Source: MM2 sp035460165
GTDB lineage: Bacteria; Pseudomonadota; Gammaproteobacteria; Burkholderiales; Methylophilaceae
Assembly: GCA_035460165.1 (NCBI GenBank)
Contig: DATHWW010000015.1
Location: 86,696 to 150,695, forward strand
Direction of reading: 5' to 3'
Length of the DNA stretch: 64,000 bases
This document shows positions 1 to 9,167 of this stretch, piece by piece. Numbering within the stretch: position 1 is the stretch's first letter; every line of letters starts with the position of its first letter. The position numbers and the translations under genes were made by a program. The notes beneath the pieces were generated by a model that saw only the letters and a program-made list of their open reading frames with translations, was not told where the DNA came from and searched no databases.

Positions 1-1959
1 CCGGCAGAAGTCGGGAATCAGATCCATCGGACCCGGGCGGTACAGCGCGACCAGCGCGATGATGTCCTCGAACACGTCCGGCTTGGCCTGCTTCAGCATG
101 TCCTTCATGCCGCGCGATTCCAGCTGGAACACGGCGGTGGTATTCGCGGCTTTCAGCAGGTCAAACGTGGGCTTGTCGTCCAGCGGCAGCGTCTCGAACG
201 CCAGCGGCTCCAGTCCCTGCGCGGCCCGCTGAAGGTTGGTGTTTTCCAGCGCCATGTCGAGGATGGTCAGCGTGCGCAGACCGAGGAAGTCGAACTTCAC
301 CAGCCCGACCGCCTCGACGTCGTCCTTGTCGTACTGGCTGACTACGCTGTCGCCGCCCTGCTGGCAATAAACCGGGGAGTAGTCGGTGATTTTTCCGGGC
401 GAGATCAGCACACCGCCGGCATGCATGCCGATGTTGCGCGTCAGGCCTTCCAAGCGCAGCGCCAGTTCCAGCAGTTCGTTGACTTCCTCTTCCTTCTCGC
501 GCCTTTCCTTGAGCTGCGGCTCTTTCTCGAGCGCGTCGGAAAGCGAGATTCCCAGCTCATTGGGAATCAGCTTGGCGATACCGTCGACGAAGTTGAACGG
601 CAGGTCGAGGACGCGCCCGACGTCGCGGATCACCGCCTTGGCCGCCATGGTACCGAAAGTAGCGATCTGCGAGACCGCCTCCAGTCCGTACTTGTTGCGT
701 ACGTATTCGATGACGCGATCGCGACCGTCCATGCAGAAGTCGATGTCGAAGTCGGGCATGGACACCCGCTCGGGATTAAGGAAGCGCTCGAACAGCAAGG
801 CGTAGCGCAGCGGGTCGAGATCAGTAATGCCGAGCGAATATGCGACCAGCGAACCGGCACCGGAACCCCGTCCCGGCCCCACCGGCACGCCGTTGTGCTT
901 GGCCCAGTTGATAAAATCCGCCACGATCAGGAAGTAACCCGGGAAGCCCATCTGTACGATGATGCCGACCTCGAAATCGAGCCGCGCCTCATATACGGCA
1001 CGCTTGGCCTCGCGCATTTCCGGATCGGGGTACAGCACCTCCAGGCGTTGCCTGAGACCGGCGTGCGCCTGTGTGCCCAGGAATTCATCCAGGCTTTCGC
1101 CGTTTGGCGTCGGAAATTGCGGCAGGTAGTTCTTGCCCAGCGTGAGCGCGAGATTGCAGCGCTTGGCGATTTCCACGCTGTTGGCGAGCGCCTCGGGAAT
1201 ATCGGCAAACAACTCGGCCATCTCGGCCTGGGTACGGAAATATTGCTGTTCGGTGAAGTGGCGCGGACGGCGGCGGTCGGCCAGCACATAGCCTTCGGCG
1301 ATGCAGACGCGCGCTTCGTGCGCTTTGTGGTCGTCGGTATCCAGGAACTGGATCGGGTGCGTCGCCACGACGGGAAGATTCATCGTCGCAGCAAGGTCGA
1401 GTGCGCGGGCGATGTAAGCCTCCTGCTGCGGATGGCCGGCGCGCTGCAATTCGATGTAGAAGCAATTCGGGAATAGCCGCTGCCATTGCTTCGCCAATTC
1501 CTGCGCGATCAGCGCATTGTCCTGCAGCAGCGCCTGGCCGATGTCTCCAGCCATTTCGCCGGAGAGCAGGATCAATCCTTCAGTACTGCCTTCGGCAAAC
1601 CATGCACGACGAATTTCCGCGCGGCCGCGGTGCTGGTTTTCAAGGAAAGCGCGGGAAACGAGTTCGCAAAGACGCAGATAGCCGGCATGGCTCTGGCATA
1701 GGAGCAATGCACGATAAGGCTGATCGCGATTGACTTCGTTTTCCAGCCAGATATCCGCACCGATCAAAGGCTTGACGCCCTTGCCGCGCGCGGCCTTGTA
1801 GAACTTGACTGCACCAAACAGGTTGGAGAGATCGGTAAGCGCCAGCGCCGGCATCTGGTCTTGCACGGCACGTTTGACGTAGTCGCCGATGCGGACCATG
1901 CCATCCACGACGGAATACTCGCTATGGCAGCGCAGGTGGATGAAAACAGGGTCGGACAT
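1..1959 (-). CDS. dnaE: DNA polymerase III alpha subunit, N-terminal part (runs off the left edge)
   Basis: Replicative polymerase of the chromosomal holoenzyme. An open frame runs from ATG at 1957-1959 to the edge, giving 653 of the roughly 1150 residues usual for DnaE. It opens with a PHP-domain start (FIHLRCHSEYSVVDGM, residues 5-20). The C-family catalytic centre is visible: PDFDIDF with Asp403 and Asp405, and the third Asp in KFDFLGL at about residue 557. YRPGPMDLIPDF follows near the truncation. These match the E. coli Asp401/403/555 triad in spacing. The fingers, beta-binding and OB domains lie outside the window. hpt lies about 120 bp upstream on the same strand. Identity is certain; only completeness is unknown. 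Confidence 0.96.
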   Translation of the reverse strand, partial: MSDPVFIHLRCHSEYSVVDGMVRIGDYVKRAVQDQMPALALTDLSNLFGAVKFYKAARGKGVKPLIGADIWLENEVNRDQPYRALLLCQSHAGYLRLCELVSRAFLENQHRGRAEIRRAWFAEGSTEGLILLSGEMAGDIGQALLQDNALIAQELAKQWQRLFPNCFYIELQRAGHPQQEAYIARALDLAATMNLPVVATHPIQFLDTDDHKAHEARVCIAEGYVLADRRRPRHFTEQQYFRTQAEMAELFADIPEALANSVEIAKRCNLALTLGKNYLPQFPTPNGESLDEFLGTQAHAGLRQRLEVLYPDPEMREAKRAVYEARLDFEVGIIVQMGFPGYFLIVADFINWAKHNGVPVGPGRGSGAGSLVAYSLGITDLDPLRYALLFERFLNPERVSMPDFDIDFCMDGRDRVIEYVRNKYGLEAVSQIATFGTMAAKAVIRDVGRVLDLPFNFVDGIAKLIPNELGISLSDALEKEPQLKERREKEEEVNELLELALRLEGLTRNIGMHAGGVLISPGKITDYSPVYCQQGGDSVVSQYDKDDVEAVGLVKFDFLGLRTLTILDMALENTNLQRAAQGLEPLAFETLPLDDKPTFDLLKAANTTAVFQLESRGMKDMLKQAKPDVFEDIIALVALYRPGPMDLIPDFCR

Positions 1960-2076
1960 GGCCCGGATTTTACCGCAAATCGACGGCGACTTCAGGTCAG
2001 AATCCGTCGGAAAATGGCACCTTTACGATTGACAAAAGCCCGTTCTGAGTTGTTTAAGGATTCTATTCGACAGGTC

Positions 2077-2622
2077 TTAATTTTTTAGCGCATGAATCGC
2101 CGGCAGGTTACGCCACCATCCGTAGACATCCATGCCGCAGCCGAACACGTAACGGTTAGGCACCTTGAGACCAACGAAATCGGCTCTTACCGGCTTTTCT
2201 CGCCCCGTTTCCTTTTCCGTCAGCACGGCTATCAACACGCGTGCAGCACCGGCTTCCAGGCATTTCTTGCGCACGGCAGCCAGGGTATGCCCTTCGTCCA
2301 GGATATCGTCCAGCAGCAACAAGGTTCTGCCGCGCACATTCTCGCCGGGCGACATTTTCCAGACCACGTCATCGTCCCCAGTCGTGCGGTTATGGTAGCG
2401 ACTGGCCTGCACGTAATCGAACTCCAGGGGAAACTTGAGCAGCGGCAACAATTGACCGGCAAATACCGTCGCACCGCTCATGACGCAAAGCACCAGCGGC
2501 TCGCTGTCTGCCATGGCGTTCGACACATCTACCGCCAGCCTCTTAATGGCCACTGCCACCTCCGCCTCGTCAAAAATAACTTCGGATTGATCCAGGATTT
2601 GCCGGGGCGAAGCTTGCGTCAT
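2077..2622 (-). CDS. hpt: Hypoxanthine-guanine phosphoribosyltransferase
   Basis: Purine salvage enzyme that joins hypoxanthine or guanine to PRPP, giving IMP or GMP in the cytoplasm. The 181-aa protein has the type I PRTase signature LLLLDDILDEGHT at residues 101-113 and a C-terminal VPNRYVFGCGMDVYGWWRN segment typical of the family. The start overlaps the galU stop by 4 bp, so the two are probably co-transcribed. The divergent hypoxanthine-specific and guanine-preferring forms cannot be separated by eye. Nothing looks truncated. Confidence 0.9.
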   Translation of the reverse strand: MTQASPRQILDQSEVIFDEAEVAVAIKRLAVDVSNAMADSEPLVLCVMSGATVFAGQLLPLLKFPLEFDYVQASRYHNRTTGDDDVVWKMSPGENVRGRTLLLLDDILDEGHTLAAVRKKCLEAGAARVLIAVLTEKETGREKPVRADFVGLKVPNRYVFGCGMDVYGWWRNLPAIHALKN

Positions 2623-3500
2623 GGCTGGCCTTTTGCAGTAAGTTGGCTGAGATACGCGGCGAACTCTTGGCCGATGGCCGCGTGCCGCATCGCCAGCTCG
2701 ACATTGGCCTTCATGTAACCAAGCTTGCTACCGCAATCGTAGCGCTTTCCCTGGAATCGGTAGGCCAGCACGCGCTCTTCCCGCATCAGCGAGGCAATGC
2801 CGTCCGTCAGCTGGATTTCGCCGCCCTTGCCGGGCTGCACATTTTCCAGGTGATCGAATATTCGCGGAGTGAAAAGGTAGCGCCCGACCACGGCGAGATT
2901 GGAAGGCGCATCCTCCGGCTGTGGTTTTTCGACGATGCCGTTCACTTGCAACAAGCGCGGCGCAATATCGGCGGCATCCACAATGCCGTAACTGGCAGTT
3001 TCGGAGGGGGCAACATCCTCCACCCCCAGAATCGAACTGCCATGCAGACGATACATCTCCATCATCTGCGCCATCGCGCCGGGTTTGCCGTCGATGAAAT
3101 CGTCCGCCAGGATTACAGCAAAGGGTTCGGGACCGACCACGGGACGAGCGCACAGCACCGCATGCCCCAGCCCCAGGGCTTCCGATTGGCGCATATAAAT
3201 GCAACTCATGCCGCGCGGTAGCATGGATCGCAGCTCTTCTAGCGTCTGCTTGCGTCCGCGCGCCTCGAGTTCGACTTCAAGCTCATAGGCTTTGTCGAAA
3301 TGGTCTTCAATCGCGCGCTTGGTGCGGCCGGTAATGAAGATCATCTCGGTGATACCGGCTTCCGCCGCCTCTTCCACGGCATATTGAATCAGCGGCTTAT
3401 CGACGATAGGCAGCATTTCCTTGGGGCTGGCCTTGGTGACCGGAAGAAAACGCGTTCCCAGTCCGGCGACGGGGAAGACGGCTTTGGTGGGCCTGTTCAT
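2619..3500 (-). CDS. galU: UTP-glucose-1-phosphate uridylyltransferase
   Basis: Makes UDP-glucose for LPS, capsule and other envelope glycans. The 293-aa length is normal. The N-terminal nucleotidyltransferase motif is present at residues 9-28 (VFPVAGLGTRFLPVTKASPK), followed by EMLPIVDKP. ILADDFIDG carries the nucleotide/metal-binding Asp pair, and GIVEKP appears in the second half. It sits directly downstream (11 bp) of a nucleotide-sugar dehydratase, which suggests a small glycan-precursor operon ending in hpt. An AAGAAAG element precedes the ATG. GalF-like non-catalytic paralogues exist, but the core motifs here are intact. Confidence 0.93.
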   Translation of the reverse strand: MNRPTKAVFPVAGLGTRFLPVTKASPKEMLPIVDKPLIQYAVEEAAEAGITEMIFITGRTKRAIEDHFDKAYELEVELEARGRKQTLEELRSMLPRGMSCIYMRQSEALGLGHAVLCARPVVGPEPFAVILADDFIDGKPGAMAQMMEMYRLHGSSILGVEDVAPSETASYGIVDAADIAPRLLQVNGIVEKPQPEDAPSNLAVVGRYLFTPRIFDHLENVQPGKGGEIQLTDGIASLMREERVLAYRFQGKRYDCGSKLGYMKANVELAMRHAAIGQEFAAYLSQLTAKGQP

Positions 3501-3510
3501 TTTTTCTTTC

Positions 3511-5394
3511 TTAATGCAGGGTAACAGAGGCGGGGGCGGTCACCGGACGATTGGCAATGCCATTGACGTCCCCGGCGTACTCCTCCACCCAAAGCTTGAG
3601 GTCTTCCTTGACCGCATGCTCATCCATTGCAGTGGCAGCTTCCACCCAACGCAGCAAGCCGGCGACCCATTCCGCGTCCGCCGTCCGAGCACGCGCAATG
3701 CGCAACTTGATATGAGGTGTAGGCAGGCTTTGTTCGTCGTCCGCCAGCAATTCTTCATAGAGTTTTTCGCCGGGACGCAAACCGGTATAGACCACCTTGA
3801 TCTCGCCATCCTCGAACCCGGAAAGACGGATCATTTCCTTCGCCAGATGCGCGATCTTGATAGGCTCGCCCATATCCAACACGAAAATCTCGCCACCCTG
3901 CCCCATCAACCCAGCCTGCAATACCAGCTGCGATGCTTCGGGGATAGACATGAAGTAGCGTGTCACCTCCGGGTGCGTCACCGTCACCGGGCCGCCCTTG
4001 GCGATCTGCTCACGGAATTTGGGGATGACACTGCCGGACGAGCCGAGCACATTGCCGAAACGCACCATCACGAAGCGGGTACCCAGCGGCTCCTGCAAAC
4101 CTTGGCAAACGAGTTCCGCCAGACGCTTGCTCGCGCCCATCACATTGGTCGGGTTGACCGCCTTGTCCGTCGAGATCAGCACGACCTTCTCGACCCCGGC
4201 CGCCTTGCAGGCGGTCGCCAAGGTATAGGTGCCAACGACATTGTTCGCCAGCGCCTCGCTGACGTTGCCCCACTCCATCAAAGGCACATGCTTGTACGCG
4301 GCGGCATGGAACACCACCGACGGCCGGTACCGATGCAACACACCCGAAACGCGCGAGGCATTCTTGACGTCGCCGATGACGCAGACGATGCGTAGTTGCG
4401 GAAGCGTTTCCCGGAACTCCTGCTCCAGGCGATAAAGCGCATATTCGTTCAGCTCGAACAAGACCAGCATTTCAGGTTGATAACGCGCAATCTGCCGGCA
4501 CAGCTCCGATCCGATGGACCCTCCCGCGCCGGTCACCATCACCACCTGATTGCCGATCAAATCGTGCAGGCCTGCGTCGTCCAACTCGACCGGATCGCGG
4601 CCGAGAAGGTCTTCCACTTCGACTCGACGCACCTGGGAGATACTGACGCGGCCGCTGACCAGATCGTCAAACGATGGCACCGTCAGGGTTTCGATACCCG
4701 CCGCAGCGCAAATATCGAGCGCACGGCGACGCTCCGCATGCGATGAAGACGGCATCGCGATGATGACATGCATGACGCCGTTCTGCTGTGCCCATTTCGG
4801 CAACTCCTCCAGCATACCCAATACGCGCACGCCATGGATCTGCCGGTCACGGAATGCGACTTGATCGTCCAGCAACCCGACCACCTGCCAGTCATGATTG
4901 CGCGCCAGCTCCTTGGTCAGCATCGCGGCGGCGTCGCCCGCACCCATGATCAGCACCGGCTTGCCTTGTTCTTGCATCAGGCCGTACAACCGATGTTCTT
5001 TCCATGAGCGATAGGCAAAACGGCTGCCACCCATGAAAAGCACCAGCAGCAGAGGATCCAGCACCAGCACGGAGCGCGGCACTACGACCTGGGATTGCTG
5101 CATCATCAGCAATACAACGGGCACCGTTAATGCGCTGATGCCGACGGCTACCAGGATGCGCTTCAGGTCCGGCAGGCTGGCAAAACGCCACATGCCGCGG
5201 TAGAGGCCAAAACGCCAGAAGATAAGGGCTTGCAGAGGGACGACCCAGGCCATGGCCTGCATCATGTTATGTATGTAATGTTCGGGAACCGAAAAGTTGA
5301 ATCGCAACAGAAATGCCATGCTCCACGCAAGCGCAGCAACGGCCACGTCGTGGCCGAATACCATCACGATTCTTGAATTTTTTATTCTGCGCAT
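3511..5394 (-). CDS. Membrane-anchored nucleotide-sugar epimerase/dehydratase (WbpM/FlaA1/CapD family)
   Basis: Probable UDP-GlcNAc 4,6-dehydratase or related enzyme for O-antigen or capsule sugars. The N-terminal quarter has about four hydrophobic segments (roughly residues 10-125), placing it in the inner membrane. A first Rossmann fold follows (LIMGAGDAA near residue 150), then the catalytic extended SDR domain with GAGGSIGS at 289-296. The catalytic region reads STDKAVNPTNVMGASK: the usual SDR tyrosine is Met419 with Lys423, the known Ser-Met-Lys variant of long WbpM-type enzymes. I chose ATG 5392-5394 because GGGGGAG lies 8 nt upstream; the frame extends to a TTG at 5448 without a good ribosome site. 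The exact product sugar is not deducible. Confidence 0.85.
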   Translation of the reverse strand: MRRIKNSRIVMVFGHDVAVAALAWSMAFLLRFNFSVPEHYIHNMMQAMAWVVPLQALIFWRFGLYRGMWRFASLPDLKRILVAVGISALTVPVVLLMMQQSQVVVPRSVLVLDPLLLVLFMGGSRFAYRSWKEHRLYGLMQEQGKPVLIMGAGDAAAMLTKELARNHDWQVVGLLDDQVAFRDRQIHGVRVLGMLEELPKWAQQNGVMHVIIAMPSSSHAERRRALDICAAAGIETLTVPSFDDLVSGRVSISQVRRVEVEDLLGRDPVELDDAGLHDLIGNQVVMVTGAGGSIGSELCRQIARYQPEMLVLFELNEYALYRLEQEFRETLPQLRIVCVIGDVKNASRVSGVLHRYRPSVVFHAAAYKHVPLMEWGNVSEALANNVVGTYTLATACKAAGVEKVVLISTDKAVNPTNVMGASKRLAELVCQGLQEPLGTRFVMVRFGNVLGSSGSVIPKFREQIAKGGPVTVTHPEVTRYFMSIPEASQLVLQAGLMGQGGEIFVLDMGEPIKIAHLAKEMIRLSGFEDGEIKVVYTGLRPGEKLYEELLADDEQSLPTPHIKLRIARARTADAEWVAGLLRWVEAATAMDEHAVKEDLKLWVEEYAGDVNGIANRPVTAPASVTLH

Positions 5395-5582
5395 CCGATG
5401 AACTCCCCCGGTCAGATGCCGGGCATTATGCACGAGGTTGAACGACAAGTTTTAAAGTATGCCAGCAGCTGCAGCCATCTGGGAAGCCTGATAAGCGAGA
5501 CCATGAATAATCACCCAAATTTTTTAATGGGATGAGCGGTTTTTGTTAAACTTCACGCATCGCGACGCCGGAGGGTGAGAAC

Positions 5583-5891
5583 ATGAACATCAAGGCAGGA
5601 GAAATCTACGGCAAGCGCCGTGCCGGCAAGCTCAGCATGTACAACGTGCTCAAGGTCACCAAGAAAACGGTCACCTTGCAAAACATCGACAATCCGCTCA
5701 GCCTATTCGAAACTACTGTCGAAAAACTGCAGCAATCCGGCTATGAGCTGATCAGCGAAACGCCGTTCATCGATACCAGCAGCCATGGAAAAAAACGCAA
5801 GGCCGTGCGCCGCCCCAGCCGCTGCCCTTACACCCTGGACTTTCTCGAAGGCCGTGCCGACTGCGAGAAGCCACAGCTGCCTTCCACCTAG
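5583..5891 (+). CDS. Small protein of unknown function, 102 aa
   Basis: I do not recognise this family. It is a soluble-looking, basic 102-residue protein. The first half has beta-rich character (MNIKAGEIYGKRRAGKLS, then VLKVTKKTVTLQNID), and a basic stretch KKRKAVRRPSR precedes a C-terminal CPYTLDFLEGRADC with two cysteines 13 residues apart. GGAGGGTGAGAAC gives a good ribosome site before the ATG. It is monocistronic, set between the divergent dehydratase gene and the convergent rimO. The N-terminal half could be a small SH3-like or nucleic-acid-binding barrel, but that is a guess from its residue pattern. Confidence 0.65.
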   Translation: MNIKAGEIYGKRRAGKLSMYNVLKVTKKTVTLQNIDNPLSLFETTVEKLQQSGYELISETPFIDTSSHGKKRKAVRRPSRCPYTLDFLEGRADCEKPQLPST

Positions 5892-5929
5892 CCATCAACC
5901 GGCAAGCCTGTTAGGCCTGCCATCATCCG

Positions 5930-7246
5930 TTATGCCGGGCCGGCAAACAGGTCGTGCTCGTCGGCATCGGTGATCGTTACCTCAACCAGATCGCCTGGAA
6001 TCAAACCGGCACCACCTTCCAGATACACCACCCCATCGATTTCCGGCGCATCCGCCGCGCTACGGCCGACCGCATTTTCTTCGTCCACCGCATCCACCAG
6101 CACCAGCATGGTCTGACCGATTTTCTGCTGCAGCTTCTCGGCGCTGATGCCAGCTTGCAGCTCCATGAAGCGCGCCAGTCGTTCCTGCTTGACCTCTTCC
6201 GGCACAGCATCCGGCAATGCATTGGCTGTTGCGCCTTCGACCGGCGAGTAAGCAAAGCAACCCACACGATCCAGCTGCGCCTCTTGCATGAAGTCCAGCA
6301 ATTGTTCGAAATCTTCTTCCGTCTCGCCCGGGAAACCGACAATGAAAGTACTGCGGATGGTGATGTCCGGGCACACATCGCGCCAGGCGCGGATGCGGGC
6401 CAGATTATTCTCGCTGCTGGCGGGGCGCTTCATCGCCTTGAGAATGCGCGGACTGGCGTGCTGGAAAGGCACATCGAGATACGGCAGGATCTTGCCATCC
6501 GCCATCAAGGGGATCACTTCGTCCACATGCGGATACGGGTAGACATAATGCAAGCGCACCCATACATCCAGGTCCGAAAGCGCATTGGCGAGATCGGTCA
6601 TGCGCGTTTTCACCGGGCGCCCACCCCAGAAACCGGTACGGTACTTCACATCAACGCCGTAGGCCGAGGTGTCCTGCGAAATCACCAGGAGTTCGCGCAC
6701 CCCTGAATTCACCAGGTTTTCCGCTTCCTGCATAACCTCGCCTATCGGGCGGCTTACCAAGTCGCCGCGCATGCTGGGGATGATGCAGAAGGTGCAACGA
6801 TGATTGCACCCTTCGGAAATCTTCAGGTATGCGTAATGCTGCGGAGTGAGCCGGATACCCTGCGGCGGCACCAGGTCGGTATATGGATCGTGCGGCTTGG
6901 GGCTGTGCATATGCACCGCTTCCATCACCTCTTCCAGCGCATGCGGACCGGTAACCGCCAGCACGCTCGGGTGCGCATTGCGCACTACATCGCCCTTGGC
7001 GCCGAGGCAGCCGGTAACGATCACCTTGCCATTTTCTGCCAGGGCTTCGCCAATGGCGTCCAGCGACTCTTCCACTGCCGAGTCGATAAAGCCGCAAGTG
7101 TTGACCACGACCAGGTCGGCATCCTGATAGCTGCCGGAGATTTCATAGCCTTCAGCGCGCAATTGGGTGAGGATGCGCTCGGCATCGGAAGAAGCCTTGG
7201 GGCAACCGAGAGAAACGAACCCGACTTGGGGAATGTGTTTGGACAT
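5930..7246 (-). CDS. rimO: Ribosomal protein S12 methylthiotransferase
   Basis: Radical-SAM enzyme that adds a methylthio group to the conserved aspartate of ribosomal protein S12. The 438-aa length is typical. The N-terminal UPF0004 domain carries the auxiliary cluster cysteines (Cys15, Cys51, Cys80). The radical-SAM motif is CNHRCTFC with Cys147, Cys151 and Cys154, followed by IIPSMRG. A C-terminal TRAM domain ends the protein (roughly 375-438). RimO is preferred over MiaB because of the VSLGCPKASSDAE start and the overall length. It is single and convergent with the upstream orphan gene. Confidence 0.93.
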   Translation of the reverse strand: MSKHIPQVGFVSLGCPKASSDAERILTQLRAEGYEISGSYQDADLVVVNTCGFIDSAVEESLDAIGEALAENGKVIVTGCLGAKGDVVRNAHPSVLAVTGPHALEEVMEAVHMHSPKPHDPYTDLVPPQGIRLTPQHYAYLKISEGCNHRCTFCIIPSMRGDLVSRPIGEVMQEAENLVNSGVRELLVISQDTSAYGVDVKYRTGFWGGRPVKTRMTDLANALSDLDVWVRLHYVYPYPHVDEVIPLMADGKILPYLDVPFQHASPRILKAMKRPASSENNLARIRAWRDVCPDITIRSTFIVGFPGETEEDFEQLLDFMQEAQLDRVGCFAYSPVEGATANALPDAVPEEVKQERLARFMELQAGISAEKLQQKIGQTMLVLVDAVDEENAVGRSAADAPEIDGVVYLEGGAGLIPGDLVEVTITDADEHDLFAGPA

Positions 7247-7323
7247 GACAACAACCGCGAGGAAATTGGCGGATTATACAGGCACTTAGCGAACTGACCC
7301 AATCGGACCATGGAGCAATCAGG

Positions 7324-8421
7324 TTGATACGTTATAATTTCGGTATTCGTTTCGAAATCAGCCTTAGTGCATATAAAAAATTGAGCGACTCTTCCTACAA
7401 GGTTTTGCGAAACGCAAATCTCCCTCTTGCAGTGTTACCCGGTAAAACTGAGCCGTCACTCCAACACGCTCTCGGCGTCATCTGTTTTGCAGATCATGCG
7501 CCCCAAGCCGGCCTGGTTGCAGACACGCCTTTCCTGCATGTGCCGATGTCGATTCTGGACGGCGAACCTGCATGCGAATTGTGGCTTGGCGATGGTGCAA
7601 CTGCCACAGCGCAGCAAGGCGGGATACGTTACCGGCGCAGCGGAAATCTGCTGTTCGGCGTTATCGAGCTGAATGAGGCCGATACCGCCCTGATACCCTT
7701 GCAACAGGCAACCGAATCCGCGTACCAGCAGATATTTGCGCTGCTGGATGAGCTCGAACTGCCATTTGTTTATCGTTTCTGGAATTACATGGCGGATATC
7801 AATGCCGTCAGCCACGGACTGGAGCGCTACCGACAGTTCAACCTTGGCCGCCAGGATGCGTTTCTGGCTTGCGGACGCGATGTGGCAGGCGAACTTCCGT
7901 CAGCATGCGCACTGGGCACAGCCCAAGGTCCGCTGCAAATCGCTTTTCTCGCCGGCAGCATCGCTTCGCTCGCCATCGAAAATCCGCGCCAGGTCAATGC
8001 CTATGCCTACCCCGAAGATTACGGTCCGCGCAGCCCAACCTTTTCCCGCGCCAGTTTGCTGCGATTTCCCGAGGGCGAGGTGCTTTTCATTTCCGGCACA
8101 GCCAGCATCGTCGGGCATCGCACCCTGCATCCGGACGACGTACTGGGCCAGACGCGAGAAACGCTGGCCAATATCGAAGCCGTCCTTCTGGAGGCCAACC
8201 GGGTTATACCTCATCGCTGGTTCGACCCCTCGCAGCTTTTTTATCGGGTCTACGTGCGCCACCCCGCCGACATGCCGGCCATCCGCGATGAACTGAGCCG
8301 CCTCACCGGCAAACATGCCAATGCGGTATTCCTGCATGCCGATATCTGTCGCGAAGACTTGCTGCTGGAAATCGAAACCACGGCTTTCTCCTCTGATTTA
8401 AAAAACACGGACAAGCAATGA
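7324..8421 (+). CDS. Chorismatase, FkbO/Hyg5/XanB2-like (aryl polyene starter supply)
   Basis: Probable chorismatase converting chorismate to 3- or 4-hydroxybenzoate, as XanB2 does for xanthomonadin. The recognisable family body begins around LGVICFADHAP. Further family-like segments are FVYRFWNYMADIN, YRQFNLGRQDAF and the C-terminal pattern FISGTASIVGH, then LFYRVYVRHPAD and HADICREDLLLEIE. It opens the plus-strand arm of the aryl polyene locus and overlaps the acyltransferase by 4 bp (ATGA). The start is uncertain: the frame opens at TTG 7324 with GGAG at 7312-7315, but TATAAT at 7333-7338 could be a -10 box, which would require a later start such as TTG 7381. The chemistry (3-HBA, 4-HBA or the diene diol) is not settled by sequence alone. 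Confidence 0.78.
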   Translation: MIRYNFGIRFEISLSAYKKLSDSSYKVLRNANLPLAVLPGKTEPSLQHALGVICFADHAPQAGLVADTPFLHVPMSILDGEPACELWLGDGATATAQQGGIRYRRSGNLLFGVIELNEADTALIPLQQATESAYQQIFALLDELELPFVYRFWNYMADINAVSHGLERYRQFNLGRQDAFLACGRDVAGELPSACALGTAQGPLQIAFLAGSIASLAIENPRQVNAYAYPEDYGPRSPTFSRASLLRFPEGEVLFISGTASIVGHRTLHPDDVLGQTRETLANIEAVLLEANRVIPHRWFDPSQLFYRVYVRHPADMPAIRDELSRLTGKHANAVFLHADICREDLLLEIETTAFSSDLKNTDKQ

Positions 8422-9167
8422 GCGCCGTAATACGCCTGCTGCTGGGGATCTACGATTACCTGCTGCTCTATCTCGGCCTCGCCTGGCTGGGTTTCCTGTG
8501 CCTAGGCTGGACGCTGATCGCCACCGTGCTGCAGCCGCTGCTGCCTCGCCGCCCGGCTCTCGCGCTTGGCCGCTTCGTCATCATGGCCGGTTTCCGCGTT
8601 TATCTCGCCAGCCTCAGTCTTTCGCGGCGCTGCCGTTTCGACCTGAGTGCGCTCGATGAATTGCGCCACGAAGGACCGCTGATTATCGCCCCCAATCACC
8701 CCGGCCTGCTCGATGCGGTAATGATTATCTCGCGCCTGCCCAATGTCTGCTGCGTAATGAAGGCGGAATTGATGAACAACGTCTTTCTAGGAGCAGGTGC
8801 GCGGCTGGCCGGGTACATCCGCAACGAATCGGTGCATCGCATGGTACTGCAAGCCTGCGACGACTTCAAAAACGGCAGCCATCTTCTTCTTTTTCCGGAA
8901 GGCACCCGCACCACGCGCCACCCGGTCAACCCGCTAACTGGCAGTGCCGGGCTGATTGCCCGACAGGCCGGCGTTCCGGTGCAAACAGTGATCATCGAGG
9001 CCGACACGCCGTTCCTGTGCAAGGGCTGGCCCTTGCTCCGCAAGCCCACCATGCCGCTGCATTTCCGCGTGCGCCTAGGCCGCCGTTTCGAACCGCCACA
9101 AAACACTCGCCTGTTCACAGCCGAATTAGAACAATACTTTGCGGAAGAACTCGCGCAGCCATGCTAG
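8418..9167 (+). CDS. PlsC-type 1-acylglycerol-3-phosphate acyltransferase-like protein
   Basis: Membrane-associated acyltransferase of the PlsC/LPLAT superfamily, 249 aa. Two N-terminal hydrophobic segments (about residues 10-60) precede the catalytic HX4D box NHPGLLDAV (near residue 94) and the substrate motif FPEGTRT (near residue 160). Acyltransferases of this kind are regular members of aryl polyene and xanthomonadin loci, where they are thought to esterify the polyene to a lipid or glycerol carrier. The start overlaps the chorismatase stop by 4 bp and the end overlaps the glycosyltransferase by 7 bp, so the three are translated as one unit. A general phospholipid role is the alternative, but the context argues against it. 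Confidence 0.85.
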   Translation: MSAVIRLLLGIYDYLLLYLGLAWLGFLCLGWTLIATVLQPLLPRRPALALGRFVIMAGFRVYLASLSLSRRCRFDLSALDELRHEGPLIIAPNHPGLLDAVMIISRLPNVCCVMKAELMNNVFLGAGARLAGYIRNESVHRMVLQACDDFKNGSHLLLFPEGTRTTRHPVNPLTGSAGLIARQAGVPVQTVIIEADTPFLCKGWPLLRKPTMPLHFRVRLGRRFEPPQNTRLFTAELEQYFAEELAQPC

